A DNA stretch of 31,693 nucleotides from positions 1-31,693 of the forward strand of contig CAJUPU010000035.1 of the NCBI GenBank assembly GCA_910588495.1. The letters run 5' to 3'. The position numbers were made by a program, and so were the translations under genes. Positions 7,202 through 14,934 of this stretch are shown here, in pieces. Each line of letters begins with the position of its first letter. Position 1 is the first letter of the stretch. Source of the stretch: an uncultured Oscillospiraceae bacterium (lineage in GTDB: Bacteria > Bacillota > Clostridia > Oscillospirales > Oscillospiraceae). The notes below the pieces were generated by a model. The model saw nothing but the letters and a program-made list of their open reading frames with translations. It did no database searches and had not been told where the DNA came from.

Positions 7202-7993
7202 ATGTCCCTCTTTCCGAAAACGTCCAAACGGCAGGTGCTGGAGCTGCCCGTGGACGAGATCCGCCCCAACCCCCATCAGCCCCGCCGGACCTTCCACCAG
7301 GAGGAGCTGGCAGAGCTGGCCTCGTCCATCGCCCAGGTGGGGGTGCTCCAGCCTCTCTCGGTCCGCCGCACCGCCGATGGCTGGGAGCTCATCGCCGGGG
7401 AGCGGCGGCTGCGGGCGGCCAAGCTGGCGGGACTGGCCCGGGTTCCCTGCCTGAACGTGGAGGCGGATGACGACGCCTCCGCCCTGCTGGCTCTGGTGGA
7501 GAACCTCCAGCGGAAGGACCTGGACGTGTGGGAGGAGGCCGCCGCCCTTCGCCAGCTCATCGACCGCCACCACCTGTCCCAGGAGGAGGCCGCCCGCCGG
7601 GTGGGCAAAAGCCAGTCCGCCGTGGCCAATAAGCTGCGGCTGCTGAAGCTGCCCCCGGACGTGATCGACGGCCTGCGGACCAACCGCCTGTCCGAGCGCC
7701 ACGCCCGGGCACTGCTCCGCCTGGACTCCCCCGCCCTCCAGCGCTCGGCGCTGGACCACATGGTCAGGCATCAGCTCAACGTGGCCCAGACGGAAGCCTA
7801 CATCGAGCGTCTGGTCCAGGCTGTCCCCGCCCCCCGGAGGGCGGTGCCGGTGTACCGGGTCCGGGACGTGCGGCTCTTCCTCAACACGGTGAAGCGGAGC
7901 CTTGCGGTGATGCAGTCCGCCGGGGTGGACGCCCGGTGCGGCAAGGAGGAGACAGACAGCGAGATCACCCTCACCATCCACATCCCCAAGTGA
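7202..7993 (+). CDS. noc: Nucleoid occlusion protein, ParB-family
   Basis: A 263-residue ParB-fold DNA-binding CTPase. The CTP-binding motif GERRLR is at residues 66-71, ENLQRKDLD at about 100-108 and the helix-turn-helix at about 125-150. The recognition helix reads KSQSAVANKLRLL: Gln138 and Lys144 are at the positions where Noc has Gln and Lys while ParB has Arg and another residue, so this is the Noc-type paralogue of the pair here. It has no ParA-activating LGKGLDAL N-terminus. In B. subtilis Noc stops the division septum forming over the nucleoid. The N-terminus is short, and a membrane-targeting helix is not obvious. It has its own terminator (8057-8094). Confidence 0.85.
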   Translation: MSLFPKTSKRQVLELPVDEIRPNPHQPRRTFHQEELAELASSIAQVGVLQPLSVRRTADGWELIAGERRLRAAKLAGLARVPCLNVEADDDASALLALVENLQRKDLDVWEEAAALRQLIDRHHLSQEEAARRVGKSQSAVANKLRLLKLPPDVIDGLRTNRLSERHARALLRLDSPALQRSALDHMVRHQLNVAQTEAYIERLVQAVPAPRRAVPVYRVRDVRLFLNTVKRSLAVMQSAGVDARCGKEETDSEITLTIHIPK

Positions 7994-8008
7994 GGGCCGG
8001 GAGCGCCT

Positions 8009-8024
8009 TGTTTCATGTGAAACA
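8009..8024. promoter_or_regulatory. parS site 2 (one mismatch)
   Basis: TGTTTCATGTGAAACA, 15 of 16 matches to the parS consensus, just after the noc stop codon. Confidence 0.88.
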
Positions 8025-8056
8025 AGGGAAGGACCAGGGCCGCGGCGCTCTCTTCC

Positions 8057-8094
8057 AAAAAGGCAGGTCCCCGCCCTGCCTTTTTTATTTTTTT
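8057..8094 (+). terminator. Intrinsic terminator of noc
   Basis: AAAAAGGCAGG (8057-8067) and CCTGCCTTTTT pair around a seven-base loop; a long T-rich tail continues to 8094. Confidence 0.9.
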
Positions 8095-8100
8095 ATACGG

Positions 8101-8129
8101 TTGAAATTACAGCAAAAACAAGTTATAAT
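8101..8129 (+). promoter_or_regulatory. Consensus sigma-A promoter of the parA-parB operon
   Basis: TTGAAA (8101-8106), exactly 17 bases, TATAAT (8124-8129). Transcription would start near 8136, so the leader of about 300 bases contains repeat copy B and parS site 3. Confidence 0.88.
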
Positions 8130-8144
8130 GGATCTTACCGGCTG

Positions 8145-8308
8145 AGAACCTGTATCCACGACCTCGGTCCACCGTCTGGCCGGGTCTTTTCCCCACATGC
8201 GGCGTTAAATTTTCTTGAAATAAACCCAATTATTCCTGCGAAAATTTGCCTTGCCTGTGGGAAAGATCCCTCGGCCATCCGGCGGTCTCGGCTGTGAATA
8301 CAGGTTCT
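8145..8308 (+). repeat. MITE-like long-hairpin element, copy B, in the parA leader
   Basis: Ends AGAACCTGTAT (from 8145) and ATACAGGTTCT (to 8308) are perfect inverted repeats. Inside, further arms pair: CCCCACA with TGTGGG, and AAATTTTC with GAAAATTT, so the whole element folds into one long hairpin. The tip holds a core, TTGAAATAAACCCAATTATT, that is shared with copy C at 15348-15510. Copy A at 3089-3189 is an inverted, deleted relative. No coding capacity. Confidence 0.88.
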
Positions 8309-8382
8309 GAAATGCGTTGGATGCGGTCCCGAAACCATCCAGAGGGACCGCTCCGCAGACGGCGGGGACCGATCGACGGCGG

Positions 8383-8398
8383 TGTTTCACGTGAAACA
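8383..8398. promoter_or_regulatory. parS site 3 (perfect)
   Basis: TGTTTCACGTGAAACA, a perfect palindromic parS site, 35 bases upstream of the parA start codon and inside the parAB leader, where bound ParB could also affect transcription. Confidence 0.97.
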
Positions 8399-8432
8399 CC
8401 CGCAACCTGAGAGACATAGAAGGGGGAGCACT

Positions 8433-9206
8433 ATGGGCAAGACCATCGCCATCGTCAACCAAAAGGGCGGCGTGGGCAAGACCACATCCTGCGTCAACCT
8501 GGCCGCGGCGCTCACCGCCCAGGGGGCCAAAGTGCTGGTGTGCGACTTCGACCCCCAGGGCAACGCCACCTCCGGCTTTGGCCTGGACAAGAGCCGCTCC
8601 CCCAGCGTATACGACGTGATCCTGGGCGACGCCCCCATGTCCAAGGCCATCGTCAACACCAAGTGGGGGGACGTGGTGCCCGCCAACAAAGCCCTGTCCG
8701 GGGCCACGGTGGAGCTGATCGCTCTGGACCGCCGGGAGTTCCGGCTGAAGGACGCCCTGGAGGAGGTCAAGGAACGCTACGACTTCATCTTCATCGACTG
8801 CCCCCCCTCTCTGGAGCTGCTCACCCTGGACGGGCTGTGCGCCGCCGACACCCTGCTGGTGCCGGTGCAGTGCGAGTACTACGCCCTGGAGGGCCTGTCC
8901 GACCTGCTGTACACCGTCCGGCTGGCCAAACAGCGCCTCAACCCCTCCCTGGAGATGGAGGGCGTCCTGCTCACCATGTACGACGGGCGGACCAACCTGT
9001 CCCTCCAGGTGGCGGAGGAGGTCAAGCGCCACTTCCCCGGCAAGGTGTACGCCTCGGTGATCCCCCGGAACGTGCGGCTGTCCGAGGCCCCCAGCCACGG
9101 GGTGCCCGTGTCCGTCTACGACCCCCTGTCCCGGGGGGCGGAGTCCTATGAGACGCTGGCCAAGGAGTTCCTGGGGAAAAACCCCATGGGAACGGCCCAT
9201 ACATGA
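8433..9206 (+). CDS. parA: Chromosome partitioning ATPase ParA/Soj
   Basis: A 257-residue deviant Walker-type ATPase that binds DNA non-specifically as an ATP dimer and works with ParB to separate and load replication origins; in Firmicutes it also modulates DnaA. Seen: KGGVGKTT at residues 11-18, with the signature lysine two places after the first glycine pair, the CDFDPQGNATSG switch motif and FIDCPPSLELL as Walker B. The start at 8433 has AGGGGGAG upstream. The parB gene follows after 21 bases. Confidence 0.96.
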   Translation: MGKTIAIVNQKGGVGKTTSCVNLAAALTAQGAKVLVCDFDPQGNATSGFGLDKSRSPSVYDVILGDAPMSKAIVNTKWGDVVPANKALSGATVELIALDRREFRLKDALEEVKERYDFIFIDCPPSLELLTLDGLCAADTLLVPVQCEYYALEGLSDLLYTVRLAKQRLNPSLEMEGVLLTMYDGRTNLSLQVAEEVKRHFPGKVYASVIPRNVRLSEAPSHGVPVSVYDPLSRGAESYETLAKEFLGKNPMGTAHT

Positions 9207-9227
9207 TAAATAGAAAGGGATGATCGA

Positions 9228-10130
9228 ATGGCCAAGGCCAAAGGTCTGGGCAAGGGCCTGGACGCCCTCATGGGCGACTCCACCACCATGCAGAGCCAGG
9301 AGGCCGGCTCCGTCATGCTGCCCATCTCCCAGGTGGAGCCGGGGCTGAACCAGCCCCGAAAACGGTTCGACGACGAGGCTCTGGCCGATCTGGCCGCCTC
9401 CATCGAGGAACACGGCATCATCCAGCCCCTCACCGTCCGGCGGCTGTCCACCGGCTACTACCAGATCATCGCCGGGGAGCGGCGCTGGCGGGCGGCCAAG
9501 CTGGCGGGCCGGGACAAGGTGCCGGTGGTCATCATCGAGGCGGACGACCGCAAGGTGATGGAGCTGGGCTTGATCGAGAACCTCCAGCGGGAGGACTTGA
9601 ACCCGGTGGAGGAGGCGGAGGGCTATCTGGCCCTGCTCACCGACTTCGGCATGACCCAGGAGGAGCTTGCCCGCCGGATGGGCAAGTCCCGCCCCGCCAT
9701 CGCCAATGCCCTGCGGCTCACCGCCCTGCCCCCCTCCGTCCGGGCGATGCTGGTGGAGGGGACCATCACCGCCGGGCACGGCCGGGCGGTGCTCATGGTG
9801 GAGGGGGAACAGGCCCAGGCCGCCTTTGCCCAAAAGATCGTGGAGGAGGGCTGGAACGTCCGCCAGGCGGAGAGCGCCGCCAAGCGCTTCACCCTGGAGG
9901 CCCCCGGGGACAAGGCCCCCAAGCCCGTGGACCAGGACCGGCTCTATATCGAGTCCGCCCAAAAGGACTTGTCCCTCCGGCTGGGCCGGAAGGTGACCAT
10001 CTCCAACGGCCGGAAAAAGGGCAGGCTGGAGCTGGAATACTACGATGTGGACGATCTCAACGACCTGCTGGACCAGCTGGGACAGCTGACGCCGGTGGAA
10101 CGGCCTTCGGAAGGGGGCGGCGCGGGATGA
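9228..10130 (+). CDS. parB: Chromosome partitioning protein ParB/Spo0J
   Basis: A 300-residue parS-binding CTP-dependent clamp. The N-terminal KGLGKGLDALM (residues 5-15) is the ParA-activating peptide; GERRWR at 83-88 is the CTP-binding motif; ENLQREDLNP follows at about 117; the helix-turn-helix with KSRPAIANALRL is at 153-164. Arg155 is the ParB-type residue, in contrast to Gln in Noc upstream. The C-terminal region, about 235-290, is the dimerisation domain. Its last codon overlaps the start of the next gene (ATGA), so translation is coupled. Confidence 0.96.
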   Translation: MAKAKGLGKGLDALMGDSTTMQSQEAGSVMLPISQVEPGLNQPRKRFDDEALADLAASIEEHGIIQPLTVRRLSTGYYQIIAGERRWRAAKLAGRDKVPVVIIEADDRKVMELGLIENLQREDLNPVEEAEGYLALLTDFGMTQEELARRMGKSRPAIANALRLTALPPSVRAMLVEGTITAGHGRAVLMVEGEQAQAAFAQKIVEEGWNVRQAESAAKRFTLEAPGDKAPKPVDQDRLYIESAQKDLSLRLGRKVTISNGRKKGRLELEYYDVDDLNDLLDQLGQLTPVERPSEGGGAG

Positions 10131-11260
10131 GTGAGCGAGACCAGGACGAGCTCTCCGGGGCCGCCGGGAGCGGCCCCGCCATCACGCCGGAAGAGAAGAT
10201 GCTCCATGAGATCATGGACCGCTCCATGGCCAGGACCTCTCCCCCGCCCGCCGCGGAGGCGGAGAACGGCCCGGAGGAGGAAGATGTTTCACATGAAACG
10301 ATCCCCCCCGACACCCAGGACCCTCCGGCCCCCAAGAACAAGCCCTCCTCTTTTTACGTCTATCTGGCGGTGCTGTTCGGCGCGGCCTTCCTCATGCTCC
10401 TGCTGGCCTACTTCGTCCAGCAGCGCAACAATGACGCCGTACGGGACGACCTGCGACTGGCCAGCGCCTCCCGAGAGGAGCTGTTGGCCAGCGTCCAGAC
10501 CCTGGAGAAGGAGAACCGGGACCTGAAGCTGGACAATGGCCTGCTGGAATACGAGATAGGCCACTATCAGGAGCTGTACAAGAAGGCCCAGGACGAGTCC
10601 TACGCCCTCCAGGGGGAGCTGGGCATCTCCGAGAACCAGGCCGAAGCCGCCACCGTCCTCAGCTATCTGGAGCGGTTCTGCGCGGAACAGGATTACCTGA
10701 TGGCCGCCGCCGTGGTGGAAGAGTGCGACCACCTCTTCAATGAACACGGCCCAAAGCACAACTACGTCTCCTCCCTTCTGCCCCCCTCCACCATCTCCCG
10801 TTATTTCCACCTGCGGGAAAACGTGGTGCTGAAACAAGCCCAGTGCATGGTGGTGGAGCAGTATCATTCCCAGCCGGACGGGGAGAGCTACACCGAGGCG
10901 GTCCGCATCGTCCCCTCCGCCAGCCGCTACAGCGAGGAGGCGGTGGCCGCCGCCCGGCGCCTGTGGAACATCCTCTGGTTCTATCCCAACATGCCGGAGG
11001 CGGCCGCCCGCATGATGGAGCCGTTCTACGACCCGGAGCTCAACGAGCTGGCCCAGCTGAACGAGCAAAATTTCCGGCCCTCCACCATCGCTCTGTTCCA
11101 GGAGGTCCGGGACGACCTGATCCGGCTGGGCCACCTGACTCAACATGAGGACGGCTCGGTGTCCTTGACCTACCCCCCGTCTGAGCTGCAGTTATATGGG
11201 GAAGAGGACCTCCCCTCCCCTTCTGACGGGGAGTCCTCAATAATCAAAGATAAAGGATGA
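10127..11260 (+). CDS. Unnamed single-pass membrane coiled-coil protein of the par operon
   Basis: Not recognised as a named family. The 377-residue protein has an acidic, proline-rich N-terminus (1-72), one strong membrane segment at about 76-97 (FYVYLAVLFGAAFLMLLLAYFV), a likely coiled coil at about 103-165 (REELLASVQTLEKENRDLKLDN...) and a C-terminal domain of about 200 residues, probably helical and possibly extracytoplasmic; the region around 175-310 looks like helical-repeat sequence. The start overlaps the parB stop by four bases and serS follows after seven, so it is translated as part of the parA-parB-serS transcript. A parS-like site lies in codons 53-58. A role as membrane anchor or partner of the partition complex is inference from position only. 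Confidence 0.85.
   Translation: MSERDQDELSGAAGSGPAITPEEKMLHEIMDRSMARTSPPPAAEAENGPEEEDVSHETIPPDTQDPPAPKNKPSSFYVYLAVLFGAAFLMLLLAYFVQQRNNDAVRDDLRLASASREELLASVQTLEKENRDLKLDNGLLEYEIGHYQELYKKAQDESYALQGELGISENQAEAATVLSYLERFCAEQDYLMAAAVVEECDHLFNEHGPKHNYVSSLLPPSTISRYFHLRENVVLKQAQCMVVEQYHSQPDGESYTEAVRIVPSASRYSEEAVAAARRLWNILWFYPNMPEAAARMMEPFYDPELNELAQLNEQNFRPSTIALFQEVRDDLIRLGHLTQHEDGSVSLTYPPSELQLYGEEDLPSPSDGESSIIKDKG
10285..10300. promoter_or_regulatory. parS-like site 4 (two mismatches), inside a coding region
   Basis: TGTTTCACATGAAACG, 14 of 16 matches to parS, inside the gene for the membrane coiled-coil protein, where it encodes VSHET plus flanks. Confidence 0.7.
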
Positions 11261-11267
11261 TGGGATC

Positions 11268-12575
11268 ATGCTGGATATCAAGTTCATCCGGGACAACCCG
11301 GAGATCGTCAAAGAGAACATCAAGAAGAAATTTCAGGAGGAGAAGCTCCCCCTGGTGGACCAGGTAATCGACCTGGACCGCCGCAACCGGGACGCCATGA
11401 CCGAGGCCAACAACCTGCGCTCCGAGCGGAACAAGCTGTCCAAGCAGGTGGGGATGCTCATGGGTCAGGCCAAAAAGGACCCCTCCAAGCTGGAGGAGGC
11501 CGAGGCCGCCAAGGCCCAGGTCAAGGCCAACGCCGACCGGCTGGCCCAGCTGGAGAAGCTGGAGGGGGAGCTGGCGGCGGAGATCCGCAAGATCATGATG
11601 GTCATCCCCAACATCATCGACCCCTCCGTCCCCATCGGCCCCGACGACTCCGCCAACGTGGAGGTGGAGAAGTTCGGCCAGCCCCTGGTCCCCGACTTCG
11701 ACATCCCCTACCACACCGAAATCATGGAGCGGTTCGACGGGGTGGACATGGACGCGGCGGGCCGGGTGTCCGGCGCCGGGTTCTACTACCTGATGGGGGA
11801 TATCGCCCGGCTCCACGAGGCGGTGCTGGCCTACGCCCGGGACTTCATGATCGGCAAGGGCTTCACCTTCTGCATCCCCCCCTTCATGATCCACGGCAAC
11901 GTGGTGGAGGGGGTCATGTCCCAGACCGACATGGACGCCATGATGTATAAGATCGAGGGGGAGGACCTGTACCTGATCGGCACCAGCGAGCACTCCATGA
12001 TCGGCAAGTTCATCGACCAGATGATCCCCGAGGAGAGCCTGCCCCAGACCCTCACCTCCTACTCCCCCTGCTTCCGCAAGGAGAAGGGCTCCCATGGCAT
12101 CGAGGAGCGGGGGGTGTACCGCATCCACCAGTTTGAGAAGCAGGAAATGATCGTGGTGTGCCGCCCCGAGGACTCCATGGACTGGTATGAGAAGATGTGG
12201 CGGTACAGCGTGGAGCTGTTCCGCTCCATGGACATCCCGGTGCGCCAGCTGGAGTGCTGTTCCGGTGACCTGGCCGACCTGAAGGTGAAGTCCTGCGACA
12301 TCGAGGCCTGGTCCCCCCGGCAGAAGAAATATTTCGAGGTGTGCTCCTGCTCCAACCTGGGGGACGCCCAGGCCCGCCGCCTGAAAATGCGGGTGAAGGG
12401 GGAGAACGGCACCTACCTGCCCCACACCCTGAACAACACCGTGGCCGCGCCCCCCCGTATGCTGATCGCCCTGCTGGAGAACAACCTCCAGGCCGACGGC
12501 TCCGTGAAGGTGCCCGCCGTCCTGCGGCCCTATATGGGCGGCACGGAAGTGCTGACCCCCAAAATCGATCGCTGA
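11268..12575 (+). CDS. serS: Seryl-tRNA synthetase
   Basis: Charges tRNA-Ser with serine; class II synthetase, cytoplasmic. The 435-residue protein begins MLDIKFIRDNPEIVKENIKKK, the start of the N-terminal two-helix tRNA-binding arm (about 1-110). Class II motif 2 is seen as CFRKEKGSHGIEERGVYRIHQFEKQEM, and motif 3 as LNNTVAAPPRMLIALLENN. The motif 2 loop (KGSHGIEERGVYR) differs from the usual GxxGRDTRGLxR form but keeps the key arginines. It follows the par-operon membrane gene by seven bases; no T-box leader was seen, so it is probably expressed with parAB. Confidence 0.96.
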   Translation: MLDIKFIRDNPEIVKENIKKKFQEEKLPLVDQVIDLDRRNRDAMTEANNLRSERNKLSKQVGMLMGQAKKDPSKLEEAEAAKAQVKANADRLAQLEKLEGELAAEIRKIMMVIPNIIDPSVPIGPDDSANVEVEKFGQPLVPDFDIPYHTEIMERFDGVDMDAAGRVSGAGFYYLMGDIARLHEAVLAYARDFMIGKGFTFCIPPFMIHGNVVEGVMSQTDMDAMMYKIEGEDLYLIGTSEHSMIGKFIDQMIPEESLPQTLTSYSPCFRKEKGSHGIEERGVYRIHQFEKQEMIVVCRPEDSMDWYEKMWRYSVELFRSMDIPVRQLECCSGDLADLKVKSCDIEAWSPRQKKYFEVCSCSNLGDAQARRLKMRVKGENGTYLPHTLNNTVAAPPRMLIALLENNLQADGSVKVPAVLRPYMGGTEVLTPKIDR

Positions 12576-12590
12576 AAAGGAGAACACACC

Positions 12591-12950
12591 ATGAAAAAGC
12601 TTTGGAAAGCCCTGGGCATCACCGCGCTGGCCGCCGCCGTCCTTCCCTACCGGATCCGCAGGGACCAGGAGGAGAACACCACCACCGTGTACGCCCTGCT
12701 CTGGCAGGCCGTCCGCCGCCCCGGCGACGGGGAGGACAAGGGCCGGCTGGACATCAGCCTCGGCTACAAGTCCCCCCTCCAGGAGGTCCGGGAGGAGCGG
12801 GATCTGTTCACCGACGACCCGGAGGAGGCCGTTTTGTTCGCCGACGAGGAGCCCGAGGCCGCCGCGGTGGACGCCCCCGCCCCCATGGCCGAGCCCGCGG
12901 AGGCAGAGGAGCCGGAGGCCACCGAGGAGGACTTCGACCCCGACCTGTAA
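12591..12950 (+). CDS. Small protein of unknown function with N-terminal hydrophobic segment and acidic tail
   Basis: A 119-residue protein, not recognised. Residues 1-18 (MKKLWKALGITALAAAVL) could be a membrane anchor or signal; a middle part about 25-75 (TTTVYALLWQAV...LDISLGYKS) looks folded; the last 45 residues are mostly Glu, Asp, Ala and Pro. AAAGGAG precedes the ATG, and it lies 15 bases after serS. Confidence 0.75.
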   Translation: MKKLWKALGITALAAAVLPYRIRRDQEENTTTVYALLWQAVRRPGDGEDKGRLDISLGYKSPLQEVREERDLFTDDPEEAVLFADEEPEAAAVDAPAPMAEPAEAEEPEATEEDFDPDL

Positions 12951-12977
12951 GCACCCCGGTCCAAAGGAGGCTCAGGG

Positions 12978-13331
12978 ATGGAACACAAAGACCCCACCCA
13001 AGAGACCGGCGAGTCCCCCTCCGGCGGCTATGTCCCCGCGTCCTTCGAAAAGCGCGCCGCCGCCTGGATGGGTATCGCCTATGTTCTCATGCTGCTCTTC
13101 GTGGTGAACTTCTCCATCTACACCGGGGGGCGTCAGCTCCCCGACACCTTCCCCCTGTTTCTGGCGCCCGTGTCCGTGGCCCTGGCGGTGGTGGTCGTCC
13201 ACCGCATGAAGAACGGCACCGCCGCCGGGGGGACCGCGGGAGGGGTGGCGGTGCTGGCCATGTGCGCCGTGGGCTTGATCACCGGCCTGCTGCTGGGCGT
13301 CCCCGCCCTGCTGGCCGCCCTGGGGGTGTGA
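12978..13331 (+). CDS. Small multi-pass membrane protein of unknown function
   Basis: A 117-residue protein, not recognised, with a polar N-terminus (1-28) and three hydrophobic segments at about 31-47, 58-75 and 85-115, the last rich in Gly, Ala, Val and Leu. AAAGGAGG is upstream of the start at 12978. The rsmG gene follows after three bases, so they are co-translated. Confidence 0.72.
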   Translation: MEHKDPTQETGESPSGGYVPASFEKRAAAWMGIAYVLMLLFVVNFSIYTGGRQLPDTFPLFLAPVSVALAVVVVHRMKNGTAAGGTAGGVAVLAMCAVGLITGLLLGVPALLAALGV

Positions 13332-13334
13332 GGG

Positions 13335-14048
13335 ATGGAGGCACTGATCCGCACCGGCCTGGCCCAGCTGGGTCAGGCCGGCCGCGTCCCGGAGGACGCC
13401 CCCGCCCTGCTGGCCCGGTACGGAGCCCTTCTGCTGGAGAAGAACCGGGTGATGAACCTCACCGCCATCACCCAGCCCCAGGATGTGGCCACCCTCCATA
13501 TGCTGGACTGCGCCGCCCTGCTGGACTGCGCCCGATTTGAGGGAAAGACCCTGATCGACGTGGGCACCGGGGCGGGCTTTCCCGGCCTGCCCCTGAAGAT
13601 TTTGACCCCCTCGCTGGAGGTCACTTTGCTGGACAGCCTGAACAAGCGGGTGGACTGGCTCAACGAGACCATCGATACCCTGGGGCTGAAGGGGGTACGG
13701 GCGGTCCACGGCCGGGCGGAGGAGGCGGGCCGGGATCCCGCCTTCCGGGAGCGCTTCGACTTCGCCGCCGCCCGGGCGGTGGCCGACCTGCGGCTGCTGT
13801 GTGAACTGTGCCTGCCCTTCCTCAAGGTCGGGGGCCGTTTCCTGGCCATGAAGGGGACGGACTGCGGGGACGAGGTGGACAAGGCCCTTCCCGCCATCCA
13901 GGTCCTGGGAGGGCGGCTGGAGGGCCGGATCGACCGCCTGATCCCCCACACCGATGTCACCCACCGGGTGGTCCTGGTGGAGAAGACCTCTCCCACGCCG
14001 GAAAAATACCCCCGGCGATGGGCCAAAATGCAGAAGGTCCCCCTCTGA
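13335..14048 (+). CDS. rsmG: 16S rRNA (guanine-527-N7) methyltransferase
   Basis: Methylates G527 (E. coli numbering) of 16S rRNA using S-adenosylmethionine. The 237-residue length fits. NLTAITQPQDVATLHMLDC (about 41-59), the SAM motif LIDVGTGAGFPGLPLKI (about 73-89), LLDSLNKRVDWLN and FAAARAVADL are diagnostic. In many Firmicutes it lies between mnmG and noc; here it follows serS and two small genes, and neither mnmG nor mnmE is in the window. Confidence 0.95.
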   Translation: MEALIRTGLAQLGQAGRVPEDAPALLARYGALLLEKNRVMNLTAITQPQDVATLHMLDCAALLDCARFEGKTLIDVGTGAGFPGLPLKILTPSLEVTLLDSLNKRVDWLNETIDTLGLKGVRAVHGRAEEAGRDPAFRERFDFAAARAVADLRLLCELCLPFLKVGGRFLAMKGTDCGDEVDKALPAIQVLGGRLEGRIDRLIPHTDVTHRVVLVEKTSPTPEKYPRRWAKMQKVPL

Positions 14049-14112
14049 ACCCCGCGCTTTCGACAAAACGTAGAGATCTCCCAATAAATTTTCATAATTT
14101 TCAGTTTTTTTG

Positions 14113-14141
14113 TTGCTATTTTCAGAGATCCATGCTATGAT
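14113..14141 (+). promoter_or_regulatory. Sigma-A promoter of minD
   Basis: TTGCTA (14113-14118), 17 bases, TATGAT (14136-14141) in an AT-rich stretch between rsmG and minD; GGAAGGAGG lies just before the minD start. Confidence 0.75.
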
Positions 14142-14167
14142 CAAGAGGTATCGGAAGGAGGCGTCCC

Positions 14168-14899
14168 ATGGGCACAGCCGTCATGGTCACATCGGGAAAG
14201 GGCGGCACCGGTAAAACCTCTCTCACCGCGGGCGTGGCCTCCTGTCTAGCGGCCCTGGGCCGCCGGGTGCTGTGCGTGGACCTGGACATCGGCCTGCGCA
14301 ATCTGGACCTGACCTTGGGCATGTCCGACCGGGCGCTGATGGATTTCACCGACGTGATGGAATACCGCTGTCCCCTTCTCAGCGCCGCGGTGGAACAGCC
14401 GGAGATCCGGGGCCTGTTCCTGCTCACCGCCCCCCAGAGCTCCGACGGGCTGGACCGGAAACGGTTCCGGGCCCTGATCGAGGAGGCGTGTGACTATTTC
14501 GACCTGGTGTTCATGGACTCCCCCGCCGGACTGGGGGAGGGCTTCCAGCTGGCCATGGCCGCCGCCGACCGGGTGATCGTGGTGTCCGCCGTGGACCCCG
14601 CCGCCCTGCGGGACGCCCAGCGCACCGTGGCCGAGCTCCACGAGCTGACTCAGCTCCACCTGGTGATGAACCGGGTGCAGCCCAAGCTGATCTCCAAACT
14701 GCGCACCTCCATCGACAGCGCCATGGACACCGCCGGTCTGCCCCTGCTGGGGGTGGTGCCGGAGGACCCCAACGTCACCATGGCCACCGCCGCCGGGGTG
14801 CCGCTGATCCTCACCACCTACAAGGGGGCCGCCCCCGCCTATCTGAACATCGCCAAGCGCCTTTTGGGACAACGGGTCCCATTGCTCCGTATCCGCTAG
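14168..14899 (+). CDS. minD: MinD-family septum-site ATPase without MinC/MinE partners nearby
   Basis: A 243-residue deviant Walker ATPase. KGGTGKTS is at residues 11-18, DLDIGLRNLDLTLG (about 38-51) is the MinD signature, and MDSPAGLGEGFQLAMAAADRVIVV corresponds to MinD switch and Walker B regions. MinD dimers bind the membrane and MinC to keep division away from the poles. The C-terminus, AYLNIAKRLLGQRVPLLRIR, is basic and could form a short amphipathic helix, but it does not look like the usual MinD tail. No minC, minE or divIVA is adjacent; a methylglyoxal-synthase-like gene follows in its place, 35 bases downstream. Confidence 0.85.
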   Translation: MGTAVMVTSGKGGTGKTSLTAGVASCLAALGRRVLCVDLDIGLRNLDLTLGMSDRALMDFTDVMEYRCPLLSAAVEQPEIRGLFLLTAPQSSDGLDRKRFRALIEEACDYFDLVFMDSPAGLGEGFQLAMAAADRVIVVSAVDPAALRDAQRTVAELHELTQLHLVMNRVQPKLISKLRTSIDSAMDTAGLPLLGVVPEDPNVTMATAAGVPLILTTYKGAAPAYLNIAKRLLGQRVPLLRIR

Positions 14900-14934
14900 T
14901 TCACGCCTCGTATTGCATAGAAAGGACGATCTGC

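Noticed and set aside
8205..9962. 585-codon open frame on the minus strand across parA and parB
   Set aside because: Composition is that of an antisense shadow (Gly/Leu/His/Val-rich, no domain), and parA/parB are certain on the plus strand.
14049..14112. Terminator after rsmG
   Set aside because: T-rich but no GC-rich stem precedes the T run.
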